A program made the position numbers and the translations under genes. Below the pieces are notes generated by a model. That model was not told the origin of the DNA, made no database searches, and saw only the letters and a list, made by a program, of their open reading frames with translations. Below are positions 18,522 to 26,569 of a stretch of 55,555 nucleotides of DNA, piece after piece. The stretch's first letter is position 1, and each line of letters opens with the position of its first letter. The stretch is taken from positions 1 through 55,555 of the forward strand of contig JAGRFY010000138.1 in NCBI GenBank assembly GCA_020445765.1. The letters are read 5' to 3'. Source of the stretch: Rhodocyclaceae bacterium (GTDB taxonomy: Bacteria > Pseudomonadota > Gammaproteobacteria > Burkholderiales > Rhodocyclaceae).

Positions 18522-19284
18522 CTGGTGCTTCCCGATCGCCAGCGCCCTCGACCGGCGCGGCACGCCTTGTACCGTATTCTTCCGCGACGACGATGCCGGC
18601 TGGGAAGATCGGCGGCTATTCGCCCTGCTTGACCTGTTTGCGCGGCATGCGGTGCCGATCGACCTCGCCGTCATTCCGTCGGCACTGACGCCGATGCTTG
18701 CCAATGCGCTGCTGCAGCGCATGAGTCGGCCGGGCCCGGGTGGCGTCGGTGTTCACCAGCACGGCCATGCCCACGTCAATCACGAGCGGGAGGGACGCAA
18801 GTGCGAGTTCGGCCCGAGCCGCGACTATGCCGCCCAGCGGGAGAGCATCGAGTCGGGTCACGAAGCCCTGACCGCCGCCTTCGGCTCGCTCGCCGACCGC
18901 ATCTTCACGCCGCCGTGGAATCGCTGTACCGCCGACACCGCACAGGTGCTGCGGGATCTTGGCTTCGACGCGCTGTCCCGCGATGTCACCGCAAAGCCGC
19001 TTCAAGGGGCCGCCATCGCCGAGATTCCGGTGGCGGTGGACTGGTGCAAGCATCGCGCAGCGGGCACCGGTAGCGACGTGCTGGGTGCCCGAATCGCCGA
19101 CGCGCTGGCCGGTGACCGCTGTGGCATCATGCTCCACCACGCGGTGATGGACGAGGCCGATCTCGCGCTGCTGGACGATCTGCTGCCGCTGCTGCGTGAC
19201 CACCCGATGAGTCACTGCTCCCCGATGACAGACCTGCTGCCCGGCACCTGCCGGGCAGTCGAACGCCCCGACGCCGCTCTATGA
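18514..19284 (+). CDS. Polysaccharide deacetylase-like protein
   Basis: The 256-residue protein shows the NodB-type pattern: FFRDDDAGWED near residue 22 (catalytic Asp and metal Asp), HQHGHAHVNH near residue 80 (metal histidines) and the TPPWNRC segment near 133. Family members remove N-acetyl groups from amino sugars. No signal peptide is seen, which is unusual for a deacetylase acting on exported polymer, so a cytoplasmic substrate is possible. It overlaps the gene before by eight bases and the barrel gene after by four. Confidence 0.82.
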   Translation: MPDWCFPIASALDRRGTPCTVFFRDDDAGWEDRRLFALLDLFARHAVPIDLAVIPSALTPMLANALLQRMSRPGPGGVGVHQHGHAHVNHEREGRKCEFGPSRDYAAQRESIESGHEALTAAFGSLADRIFTPPWNRCTADTAQVLRDLGFDALSRDVTAKPLQGAAIAEIPVAVDWCKHRAAGTGSDVLGARIADALAGDRCGIMLHHAVMDEADLALLDDLLPLLRDHPMSHCSPMTDLLPGTCRAVERPDAAL

Positions 19285-20786
19285 CCCAACCCACCAGGAA
19301 GATGCCGGCGCGCCCGCTGGCGCTGGCGATCGCGCTCGCCTGCTGCACCATGACGCCGCAGGCTGCCGCCCAGACCGAAGAGGACAGTACGGACGGTGCG
19401 CAGGCGCGTCGACCGCGGGCAGTCACCAGCGAGCTCGCGCGACGCCCGGACGAGCGGCGCAGCGACAGCGGCCGGACAATCACGCTGTTCGGCACGCCGT
19501 TTCGCTTCGCCGGCGAGTGGGAGATCGGACACGAGAGCCGCATCAACCACGACCTGGACGAGGACAAGCGCCGCGACCGCGGCACCCTCGAACAGGAAGT
19601 GAAGCTCGAGGCCTCGGCCGCGATCGGCGCGGGCAGCTCGATTTTCCTGCAACTGATCGGCGCCAGCGAGATCGAGACCCTGCGCGAAAACGGCCCGGTC
19701 GAGAGCTTCGGCGAAGTCAAACGGGGCCAGATGTGGCTGTTCACGCCGCGGCCCGGCGGATTGCCGTTTGACCTCCAGATCGGACGGTTGAGCCTGGTCG
19801 AGGACCGCAGTTGGTGGTGGGACGACGATCTCGACGCGCTGCGCCTGTTCGTCGGCGGCGACGACTGGGTGCTGGAGGCCGGGGTCGCGCGGCAACTGTT
19901 CGCGGTCAGCACCGCCGAGCGCGGAATCATCGATGCCGAGGAGGACGGTCTGACCCGCTGGTTCGGTCGTGCCGCCTGGACCTGGCGCAAGCGCCACACC
20001 GTCGAGGGCTACCTGATGCTGAGCCGGGACGGTTCCGGGCAGCTGGCCGAAGGTACGTTGATCCACGAACGCCGCGTCGATGAATCGGATGCGGACCTGA
20101 CCTGGTTCGGACTGCGGGCGACCGGTGAGGAGAAGCTCGACGGCGGCCATCGCGTCGGCTACTGGCTGGATCTCGCCCGGCTCACCGGCAAGGAGCGCCT
20201 CACCGATTACGACGGCGCCGACGGCAACCGCGAGGTGGCGGACGACACCACCCGCCGATCGGTCGACGCGCATGCCTGGGATCTCGGCGTGCGATGGTCC
20301 TGGCCCGGACATTCGCGACCGACGCTGTGGGGCGGCTGGGCAGTCGGCAGTGGTGACAAGGACGAAGACGACAACCGGGACGACGGTTTTCGCCAGACCG
20401 GCCTGGAAGAGAACAAGGCGCGCTTCGGCGGCGTCAAGCGCTTCCGCTACTACGGCGAGTTGATGCGACCGACGCTGTCGAACCTCGACATCCGCTCGGT
20501 CGGCGGCAGCGTACGCTTCTGGAAGAAGAGTTCGGTCGACCTGGTGCTGCACGACTACCGTCAGCGCGAGGCCAGCGAAGACCTGGCGGCAAGCCGCATC
20601 ACGGAGTCGCCGACCGGGGACAGCCGGGCCCTCGGCCAGGAGATCGACCTGTTCGTCGCCGTGCGCGAGTCACCGAGTGCCGAAGTGGTGGTCAGCCTTG
20701 CCACCTTCCGCGCCGGCTCGGCCTTCGGCAAGCGCAGCGGCGAACGCGCCTGGTTCGGCGACGTGGTCCTGAACGTCAACTTCTGA
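19281..20786 (+). CDS. Outer-membrane beta-barrel, AlgE-like polysaccharide export porin
   Basis: The 501-residue protein begins with a signal peptide (RPLALAIALACCTMTPQAAAQ). The mature part is rich in alternating amphipathic strands with charged loops, contains a typical barrel segment (LPFDLQIGRLSLVEDRSWWW), and ends in phenylalanine (VVLNVNF), the usual signal for barrel assembly. The pattern resembles alginate export proteins. It is the last gene of the plus-strand operon and overlaps the deacetylase gene by four bases, so it most likely lets the glycan product out of the cell. Confidence 0.82.
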   Translation: MTQPTRKMPARPLALAIALACCTMTPQAAAQTEEDSTDGAQARRPRAVTSELARRPDERRSDSGRTITLFGTPFRFAGEWEIGHESRINHDLDEDKRRDRGTLEQEVKLEASAAIGAGSSIFLQLIGASEIETLRENGPVESFGEVKRGQMWLFTPRPGGLPFDLQIGRLSLVEDRSWWWDDDLDALRLFVGGDDWVLEAGVARQLFAVSTAERGIIDAEEDGLTRWFGRAAWTWRKRHTVEGYLMLSRDGSGQLAEGTLIHERRVDESDADLTWFGLRATGEEKLDGGHRVGYWLDLARLTGKERLTDYDGADGNREVADDTTRRSVDAHAWDLGVRWSWPGHSRPTLWGGWAVGSGDKDEDDNRDDGFRQTGLEENKARFGGVKRFRYYGELMRPTLSNLDIRSVGGSVRFWKKSSVDLVLHDYRQREASEDLAASRITESPTGDSRALGQEIDLFVAVRESPSAEVVVSLATFRAGSAFGKRSGERAWFGDVVLNVNF

Positions 20787-20793
20787 GCAGACC

Positions 20794-20814
20794 GGCCTCG
20801 ATCCGATCGGGGCC
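20794..20814. terminator. Hairpin between converging operons
   Basis: GGCCTCGATC and GATCGGGGCC pair with one G-T wobble, just behind the barrel gene stop. There is no T-run, so termination would be weak or Rho-assisted. The rest of the 207-base gap shows nothing distinctive. Confidence 0.4.
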
Positions 20815-20993
20815 GCGCTGAAAGGGCTGCGTCACGTCCCGCCCGGACGCGGACGCCACCCGTGGGGCAGGCGGTCGGGGCTACGGCTTGGCCGATGCAG
20901 CGCCCTCGGGCAGCCGAATCGGCTGCGCCGGCGCGAAGGCGACCGCAAGCGAGCCTACGGCATCGGCCGCAGCGTCGGCGTACTCACACCGGT

Positions 20994-22358
20994 TCAGATC
21001 GTCTGCAGAAACAGTCGCACCTCGGTACCCTGTCCGGGCTGACTGTCGATCTCCATGCGGCCACCGTAGCGCTCGATGATGCGCCGGACCTGCGACAGGC
21101 CGACGCCGAGGCCACGGGCCTTGGTGGTGTAGAACGGCTTGCCGACATTGGAGAGCTGTTCCGGGCTCATGCCGGGGCCGGTGTCGCCGACCGCCAGCAT
21201 CACCTCGCCGCTGCGCGCGCCGACCGCGCGCAGCGTCAGGCGCCCGTCCTTGTTGATCGCTTCGACGGCGTTGGCGACCAGACTGTGCAGGACCTGCCCC
21301 AGCAACAGGGCGTCACCGCGCACCTCGGGCAGGTCGTGGCCTGATTCCACCTGGCAGTCGATCCGCCGCTTTTCCAGGTCGCGCCCGAAATCCTCGACGC
21401 ATCGCGCCAGCAGGGGCGCCACCTGCACCGGCTCCGGCTCTTCGTCCAGCGGCCGCGAGAACGACAGCAACTCGCGGACCCAGCTCTCGAGCCGGTCCGA
21501 CTCGGAGACGATATCGGCGCCGGCGTCGCGTGCCACGTCGAGATCGGCGGCCTGGATCAGTTCCGCCGAACTTCGGATCGACGCCAGTGGATTGCGAATG
21601 CCATGGGCCACGGCCGAACTCATCTCGCCGATCACCGCCAGCGTCTCGGTATCGATCAGCCGGCGTTCCTGGGCCTGCATCAGGCGATCGGCGCGGCGCA
21701 CCAGGCCGGCCAGCGCCAAGTAGAGGAAGCCACCCGCCATCGCCGCGCCGAGCGCGATGTAGGTGCGCATGCGCTGCAGCGCATGGAACAACGGCTGCGG
21801 ATTCTTGTAGAACTCGATCGCACCGACGACCTCGCTGCTGTATGGGTCGCGGACCGGCACGTAGATCTCGACGAACAGGTCGGCGCGCTTCTGGAGGTTG
21901 CGGTGCTCCTCCTTGCCGCCGTGCTCCTGGTGCACATCGGGATGCACCACCAGCCGACCCGCGAGCGCGTGCTCGAGTTCATCATTGGGGCCGAAGGTCT
22001 GCCCTTCGAGTTGCCGGTCGCTCGACCAGATCACCCGCCGGTCGGTGTTGTAGACATTGGCTCGCAACATGTCCTGCATGCGCGAGATGTGCGACAGCGC
22101 CAGTTCGAGCTCGAGCGAATCTTCGGCCTCTCCGCGCGAAAAGTAGCTCTGCAGGGAGCGTTCGGTGGACACCAGGGTCTGCACGAACTGCTGGGTCAGT
22201 TCGCCTTCCTGCTGCAGCATTTCGTAGCTGACGAAGCGGGACAGGGCCCAGCCCGCGATCGCCGAGATCGTCGCGATCGAGATCAGGCCGACGATCGCGA
22301 ACCAGCGACTGAGGTTGAACGATCGGACAGCCGGCTGGCGCGGCTTGGGCGTGGCCAT
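20994..22358 (-). CDS. Membrane sensor histidine kinase of the glycan locus
   Basis: The 454-residue kinase has two membrane helices (about 19-40 and 199-220) around a periplasmic sensor of about 155 residues. The phospho-acceptor is H252 in SAVAHGIRNPLASIRSSAEL (HGIRNP in place of the common HEIRNP). The ATPase domain has the N box (VANAVEAI), G1 (VGDTGPGM) and G2 (GLGVGLSQVRRI). The start is the ATG at 22358, seven bases after GGGGAG. It is the last gene of the minus-strand operon and the best partner for the response regulator at 5051-6436, which has no kinase of its own nearby. The signal sensed is unknown. Confidence 0.9.
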   Translation of the reverse strand: MATPKPRQPAVRSFNLSRWFAIVGLISIATISAIAGWALSRFVSYEMLQQEGELTQQFVQTLVSTERSLQSYFSRGEAEDSLELELALSHISRMQDMLRANVYNTDRRVIWSSDRQLEGQTFGPNDELEHALAGRLVVHPDVHQEHGGKEEHRNLQKRADLFVEIYVPVRDPYSSEVVGAIEFYKNPQPLFHALQRMRTYIALGAAMAGGFLYLALAGLVRRADRLMQAQERRLIDTETLAVIGEMSSAVAHGIRNPLASIRSSAELIQAADLDVARDAGADIVSESDRLESWVRELLSFSRPLDEEPEPVQVAPLLARCVEDFGRDLEKRRIDCQVESGHDLPEVRGDALLLGQVLHSLVANAVEAINKDGRLTLRAVGARSGEVMLAVGDTGPGMSPEQLSNVGKPFYTTKARGLGVGLSQVRRIIERYGGRMEIDSQPGQGTEVRLFLQTI

Positions 22359-22430
22359 GCTTGTTCTCCCCGATCCGACACCGATGGCCGGATCCGAACG
22401 CGACGATGAATCGTACGCTAACGCCACCCG

Positions 22431-23387
22431 CTAGCGCCGGGCAGCCCCGAAGAAATGTCGAAACACTTTCTCACCCATATCGCCCCGCCGCATGCTGCGC
22501 GCGAACGAGTGCGGCGAACGCGGCAGGGTGGCGAAATGCACCGGTTCGGCCATCGCCCTCGCACTTGCCGCCGAATTGACGGCCGACACCCAATTGCCGG
22601 CGCGCTCCATCCTGGATCGGCCCTGCTGGCGATCCAGGCGTCGCGAATCGCGCAGCGCGCTGTCCCTATGCACGTCGCGCTCGCCGACCAGGACCAGGCC
22701 CGGCAGGCCGAGGAAGGCATCGAGATCGATGCCGCCGAGGTCGTGGCGCCGGCTGGGCCGCAGGCCGTATGGATAGCGTTCGCGGGCATCCGGAAAGGTG
22801 TACCAGCCGGCCGCGCCGAGCGCATAGCGGGCCACCTGCTCCGGCCAGTGCATGGCGAAGCGATGGACGAACTGGGCGCCGCCGGAATAGCCGAACAGAT
22901 AGAGCCGGCTGTCGTCCGCACCGGTCAGTTCCGACAGCTCGCGGGCGGCGGCACGCAGCAGGGCATCGGGGCGCACCCCCGCGGCGTCCGGCAGCAATCG
23001 CTGATAGTTCGGGAAGCGGTCGCGGCCGTAGCGCGGTGCCAGCATCACCACGCCGTGGCTGTCGGCGAGCGGCGCCAACATGCTCAGGTGCTCGCGCGCG
23101 TTGCGCGAGATGCCATGAACGCTGACCAGCATCGGCGCCCCGGGGCCGGCGCTCTTCGGAACATACGCGAGATAGCGGAATCGGCGATCGGTCGCCAGGC
23201 GCAGGGTCTGGATTTCGCCACGGACCAGGGGCTGGGCCCGATCGCGTGCCTCGCCGGACTTTTGCATGGGGGCAGCGAACGCGGGGGCATCGGACAGCAC
23301 CCCCATCCCTCCGGCCACCAGGCCGGTCCCGATGAGACCCGCGATCGCTGCAGAAAATTGATCGGGACGCATGATCGCCTCACTCAT
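22431..23387 (-). CDS. Exported alpha/beta hydrolase (esterase/depolymerase type)
   Basis: The 318-residue protein has an N-terminal export signal after its second methionine (AAIAGLIGTGLVAGGMGVLS...AFAA). The hydrolase core carries the oxyanion strand MLVSVHGISRNAREHL and the nucleophile elbow FGYSGGAQFVHRF (GxSxG). A distal PHSFARSM may supply the histidine. The ATG overlaps the stop of the ABC exporter gene upstream by the ATGA arrangement. In this locus it may remove acyl groups from the glycan or hydrolyse a related ester; this is inferred from context. Confidence 0.8.
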   Translation of the reverse strand: MSEAIMRPDQFSAAIAGLIGTGLVAGGMGVLSDAPAFAAPMQKSGEARDRAQPLVRGEIQTLRLATDRRFRYLAYVPKSAGPGAPMLVSVHGISRNAREHLSMLAPLADSHGVVMLAPRYGRDRFPNYQRLLPDAAGVRPDALLRAAARELSELTGADDSRLYLFGYSGGAQFVHRFAMHWPEQVARYALGAAGWYTFPDARERYPYGLRPSRRHDLGGIDLDAFLGLPGLVLVGERDVHRDSALRDSRRLDRQQGRSRMERAGNWVSAVNSAASARAMAEPVHFATLPRSPHSFARSMRRGDMGEKVFRHFFGAARR

Positions 23388-25117
23388 GCCGCGCTCACCG
23401 ACGCCACCGGCCGCAGCGCCCGTCGGAACAATCGCCGGGTGGCGCTGTCGCGGGCCAGCAGATCGTCCGGGGTGCCCTGCTCGACCAGCCGACCGGCCTC
23501 GAGATACCAGATCTCGTCGGCCTGCATCACCCTCGCCAGTTGGTGTGTCACCATCAATACCGTTCCATTGAAATCGTCGAGGGTCTCGCCGAGCCGTGTT
23601 GCCGAGACCGGATCCAGGTTGGCATCGGCCTCGTCGAGCAACAGCAATCCCGGATGACCGAGCAGGGCACGAGCCCATGCGATGCGCTGACGCTGGCCGA
23701 AGGACAGGTTGCCACCGCCATCGCCGACGCGGGTCAGCCCCCCCTGGGGCAGCGACGCCAGCAGCTCGTCGACCCCGCACATGGCCTCCACCTGCTCACG
23801 CTCCCGCCTGCCGGCGCGCGGCTTGCGATAGACCAGGTTGCGTTCGATCGAACCGCGCAGCAGTGGCAGGTCCGGCGTCACCACGCCGAGGCGCGCACGC
23901 AGGTCCGACAGCGAATACTTTTGGACCGCGTGACCGTCGAGCAGCACTTCGCCGCCGTCGGCATCAATCAGCCGCGCGACCAGGCCCAGCACCGTCGACT
24001 TGCCCGAGCCGTTGGGGCCGACGATCGCGACCTTGCGCCCGGCGGCGACCCGTGCCGTGAAATCGTGGAGCGCATCGCCGACCGACACCTCCTGGAAATC
24101 GATCGCGATCGGCCGGCCCTGTTTGGGCAGCGTCGGCATCTCTTCGCCGACTTCGCGGATCGCCAGCTTCGGGGCCGCCAGGAACTCCTCGATCTTTGCC
24201 AGCGACACCAGCGCACTGCGCCAGTAGCCGAGCACCTGTCCGAGATCGCGAAAGGTCGGCGCGATCAGGCCTGCGACGGTCAGCGCACCGACCACGTCGG
24301 CCGGCTCGATCATGCCACGACCGACCTCGACGGCCCCGGCGAACAGCACCAGCGCGGAGGCCAGGGCACCGCCGAATTCGGCAGCCGAACGCAGCAGCGA
24401 CATGCCGCGCATCTGGTCCACCATGGCATGGGCGAGCGCATCGGACTGCCGACCCAGCCGGCGCTTCTCGCGCGTTGCCTGATCGAAGACCTGGACCACG
24501 GCGATCGCGGCGATCCGGTCATTGACGTCGGCCGCGAGGCGCGCCTGCCGTCGCCGCGCCTCGCGTACGGCGGGCTCGACCCGGGTCGTCAGCCAGGCCA
24601 GTGCGAGTCCCGACAGCGCGAAGCCGCAAACCGCCGCGAAGGTCAGCCACGGATCGACCACGGCCAGCACGATCAACGCCAGCACCGCGGCGAGACCACC
24701 GACCGCCAGTCGCGGCAGGCCCAGGCTGACCCAGCGCCTGACACCCTTGACGTCGCCCATGAAGCGCAGCAGGGTGCCGCCCCGGCTGCGCGACTGCAGA
24801 CGCCGGGGCGACTGGCCGACCAGGGCGTCGAACAGCGTCAGCCGCAACTCGGCCGCGTAGTGCTGCCCCATGCGCTCGGCCTGTACCCGCTCCATCGTCC
24901 TCAGCCACGCCAGGGCGCCGCCCGCGGCAATCAGCGCGACGATCAGCCAGCTGACCGCGCTGGCGACGTTCTGGCCCTGAACCGCGTGATCGAAGAAGGC
25001 ATGCACCAGCCAGGCACTGGCCAGCGTCATCGCCGCCTGCGCCACGCCGATGCCGACCAGACGCGCGAGCATCCCGCGCCGGGGTCCGGCAAGCAGTTGC
25101 GGCGATCGGCGACGCAT
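23384..25117 (-). CDS. Second ABC exporter half-transporter of the glycan locus
   Basis: The 577-residue protein joins six membrane helices (about 15-300) to an ATPase domain (about 340-570). The ATPase has Walker A GPNGSGKST, Walker B LLLLDEADANLD and a switch histidine in MVTHQLAR. The signature reads LSFGQRQR rather than LSGGQ, a notable change in the motif that closes on ATP. It starts at the ATG that shares its A with the stop of the P-loop gene upstream (TAATG). Together with the exporter at 15539 it could form a heterodimer or move a second compound. Confidence 0.87.
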   Translation of the reverse strand: MRRRSPQLLAGPRRGMLARLVGIGVAQAAMTLASAWLVHAFFDHAVQGQNVASAVSWLIVALIAAGGALAWLRTMERVQAERMGQHYAAELRLTLFDALVGQSPRRLQSRSRGGTLLRFMGDVKGVRRWVSLGLPRLAVGGLAAVLALIVLAVVDPWLTFAAVCGFALSGLALAWLTTRVEPAVREARRRQARLAADVNDRIAAIAVVQVFDQATREKRRLGRQSDALAHAMVDQMRGMSLLRSAAEFGGALASALVLFAGAVEVGRGMIEPADVVGALTVAGLIAPTFRDLGQVLGYWRSALVSLAKIEEFLAAPKLAIREVGEEMPTLPKQGRPIAIDFQEVSVGDALHDFTARVAAGRKVAIVGPNGSGKSTVLGLVARLIDADGGEVLLDGHAVQKYSLSDLRARLGVVTPDLPLLRGSIERNLVYRKPRAGRREREQVEAMCGVDELLASLPQGGLTRVGDGGGNLSFGQRQRIAWARALLGHPGLLLLDEADANLDPVSATRLGETLDDFNGTVLMVTHQLARVMQADEIWYLEAGRLVEQGTPDDLLARDSATRRLFRRALRPVASVSAA

Positions 25118-26196
25118 TACTGGGCGCCCCCGATCTGCAGCAGGGCCTGCCGTTCGGCGTAGCCGAGGTGCTCGGTGATCGCGGCATTCGACAGATCGTC
25201 GAGCCCGAGGACCGGCAGGCCGGTGACGGCAGCCGCCTCTCGCGCAGCCAGCGGCGACGCGGTCAGCACGCCGGTCGCGGCCCGCACCGGCAGGCCCAGC
25301 GCGCGCAGCCACTGCACGCCGCCGGCCGAGCCCATCGCGTCGCCGGCGGCGAACACCACCGCATCGACCGCATCGGCGTACTCCGGCGACTTGACGAGTT
25401 CCGCGGTCTCGCGCTGGAACAGGCCATCGGCGACTTCGAATACCACGACATCGACCCCGCTGGCGCCAAGATAGCCGATCAGCGTGTGCATCACGCGGAC
25501 GACTTCTTCGCCGTCGGCGAGATAGGTCGAGGGCAGCCCGGCATCGGTGAAGTCCAGCACCGTCTCGGCGCCGGCGTCGTTCATCGACCAGACGTCGCCA
25601 CCTGACCCGGTGCCGGTGACCTTGGCCGCCCCGACCCGCAAGCCGGCAGCCCGCAGGCCGCGGATGATCTGCGCCGCGGTCTCGGTCTTGCCTGCGTTCA
25701 TCGAGGTGCCGAGCACCGAGATCACGAACGGACAGGCAGTCTGCGGGGCCGGCTCGGGGAGGGCGAAGTCGGCGAGGTTCAGGGCTTTGCCGTGGCGGTC
25801 GCCGACCAGTCCCAGCGGCTGCACCACGGTTGCATTCTTCATGCGCCCGTGCTTGGACATCACCATCGACGCGATGCCGCCGGCGGCCACCATCTGGCAG
25901 CGGCCCAGGTCCTCGGGCACCTGCGACTCGAACTGGTCGGGCGCATAGCGGTTGCCATAGGCGAGGACGATCTCGTCGCCGGGGTAGAGCCGGGCACGGC
26001 GACCGCTGACAAGTTCGAGGTGGCGATGCTGACCGATCTTCTCGACACGGCACAGCACCAGATCGCCGGCACGCGGCGCGATGTCGCCCGCGAGCAGTGT
26101 TGCGAACGCGCTGCGCGGCACGCGGCGGGTCGAGAAGGGCGTCTTCAGAGTTTCGATACGCTTTGCGTTGAGCAGGCTGATGTTCTGGCAGTTCAT
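25117..26196 (-). CDS. P-loop NTPase-like protein (DUF1611/MobB-like), head of the minus-strand operon
   Basis: The 359-residue protein has an N-terminal beta-rich domain (about 20-90, LAGDIAPRAGDLVLCRVEKI), then a P-loop domain with GTSMNAGKTETAAQ near residue 165, AAKVTGTGSGGD and FEVADGLFQRET. This resembles the NTPase core of the DUF1611 and MobB families. The start at 26196 is set by GGAG nine bases upstream; a longer frame to 26316 crosses the promoter. Its conserved position at the head of the operon behind a sigma-54 promoter ties it to glycan production or export. No enzymatic role is known to me. Confidence 0.78.
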   Translation of the reverse strand: MNCQNISLLNAKRIETLKTPFSTRRVPRSAFATLLAGDIAPRAGDLVLCRVEKIGQHRHLELVSGRRARLYPGDEIVLAYGNRYAPDQFESQVPEDLGRCQMVAAGGIASMVMSKHGRMKNATVVQPLGLVGDRHGKALNLADFALPEPAPQTACPFVISVLGTSMNAGKTETAAQIIRGLRAAGLRVGAAKVTGTGSGGDVWSMNDAGAETVLDFTDAGLPSTYLADGEEVVRVMHTLIGYLGASGVDVVVFEVADGLFQRETAELVKSPEYADAVDAVVFAAGDAMGSAGGVQWLRALGLPVRAATGVLTASPLAAREAAAVTGLPVLGLDDLSNAAITEHLGYAERQALLQIGGAQ

Positions 26197-26264
26197 CTCG
26201 GTTCTCCAATGTTCGTGGGCAACTGCTGCAGCCGGTTCGATTCGCGGCCACCTGAACAGACAAG

Positions 26265-26280
26265 AGCATGTAGCGTGCCA
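26265..26280 (-). promoter_or_regulatory. Sigma-54 (-24/-12) promoter of the minus-strand glycan operon
   Basis: On the minus strand the sequence is TGGCACGCTACATGCT: a full TGGCACG -24 element and GC at -12 with exactly 10 bases between GG and GC. The predicted start point is near 26253, about 57 bases before the ATG at 26196. Confidence 0.78.
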
Positions 26281-26286
26281 TGCAAG

Positions 26287-26301
26287 TGGGAAATTTTCCC
26301 A
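26287..26301. promoter_or_regulatory. Perfect palindrome TGGGAAATTTTCCCA
   Basis: It has the same TGGG-N7-CCCA design as the site at 6540-6554 and is perfectly symmetric about its central base. It lies six bases upstream of the -24 element of the minus-strand operon. This is closer than the usual enhancer position, so it may block RNA polymerase or be a low-affinity tuning site. Confidence 0.55.
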
Positions 26302-26387
26302 TTCCAATTTATTCATGCACTTACTCTGGTTTCTCTGAATTCAGAGGGATTTGGTCGGCAGTCCCGTGGGGCATATCGCCAAGTTCT

Positions 26388-26406
26388 TGGGGGAAAAAAT
26401 CCCCCA
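26388..26406. promoter_or_regulatory. Extended palindrome TGGGGGAAAAAATCCCCCA
   Basis: This 19-base site includes the complement of the exact 13-base core found at 6541-6553. It lies about 110 bases upstream of the sigma-54 promoter at 26265-26280, a typical enhancer distance. Degenerate copies (TTTCCCCA, CTCCCCCA, TTTCCCCCA) follow to about 26434. Confidence 0.55.
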
Positions 26407-26569
26407 ATTTCCCCACTCCCCCAGATTTCCCCCACGCGGCCGGGCATTCGCCCCGGCCTCGATGCCCCATCGGCACCGGTCGCGGCCGGCACCGCGGCAG
26501 TTGCCCGAACGTTGTAAGGTGGGCGATCGCCGACAGGTCTGAATCTGCGAGAGTCCACCGGAGCCCTGC

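Larger units (their letters stand above)
26197..26569. promoter_or_regulatory. Divergent control region between the second glycan operon and the ArsS-like gene (no gene)
   Basis: This 373-base stretch contains a sigma-54 promoter pointing left (26265-26280), two TGGG-N7-CCCA-type palindromes (26287-26301 and 26388-26406) and a run of CCCC-rich half-sites up to about 26434. From 26440 to 26569 I see no clear promoter for the rightward gene beyond its ribosome binding site (CGGAG, six bases before the ATG). Confidence 0.7.
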
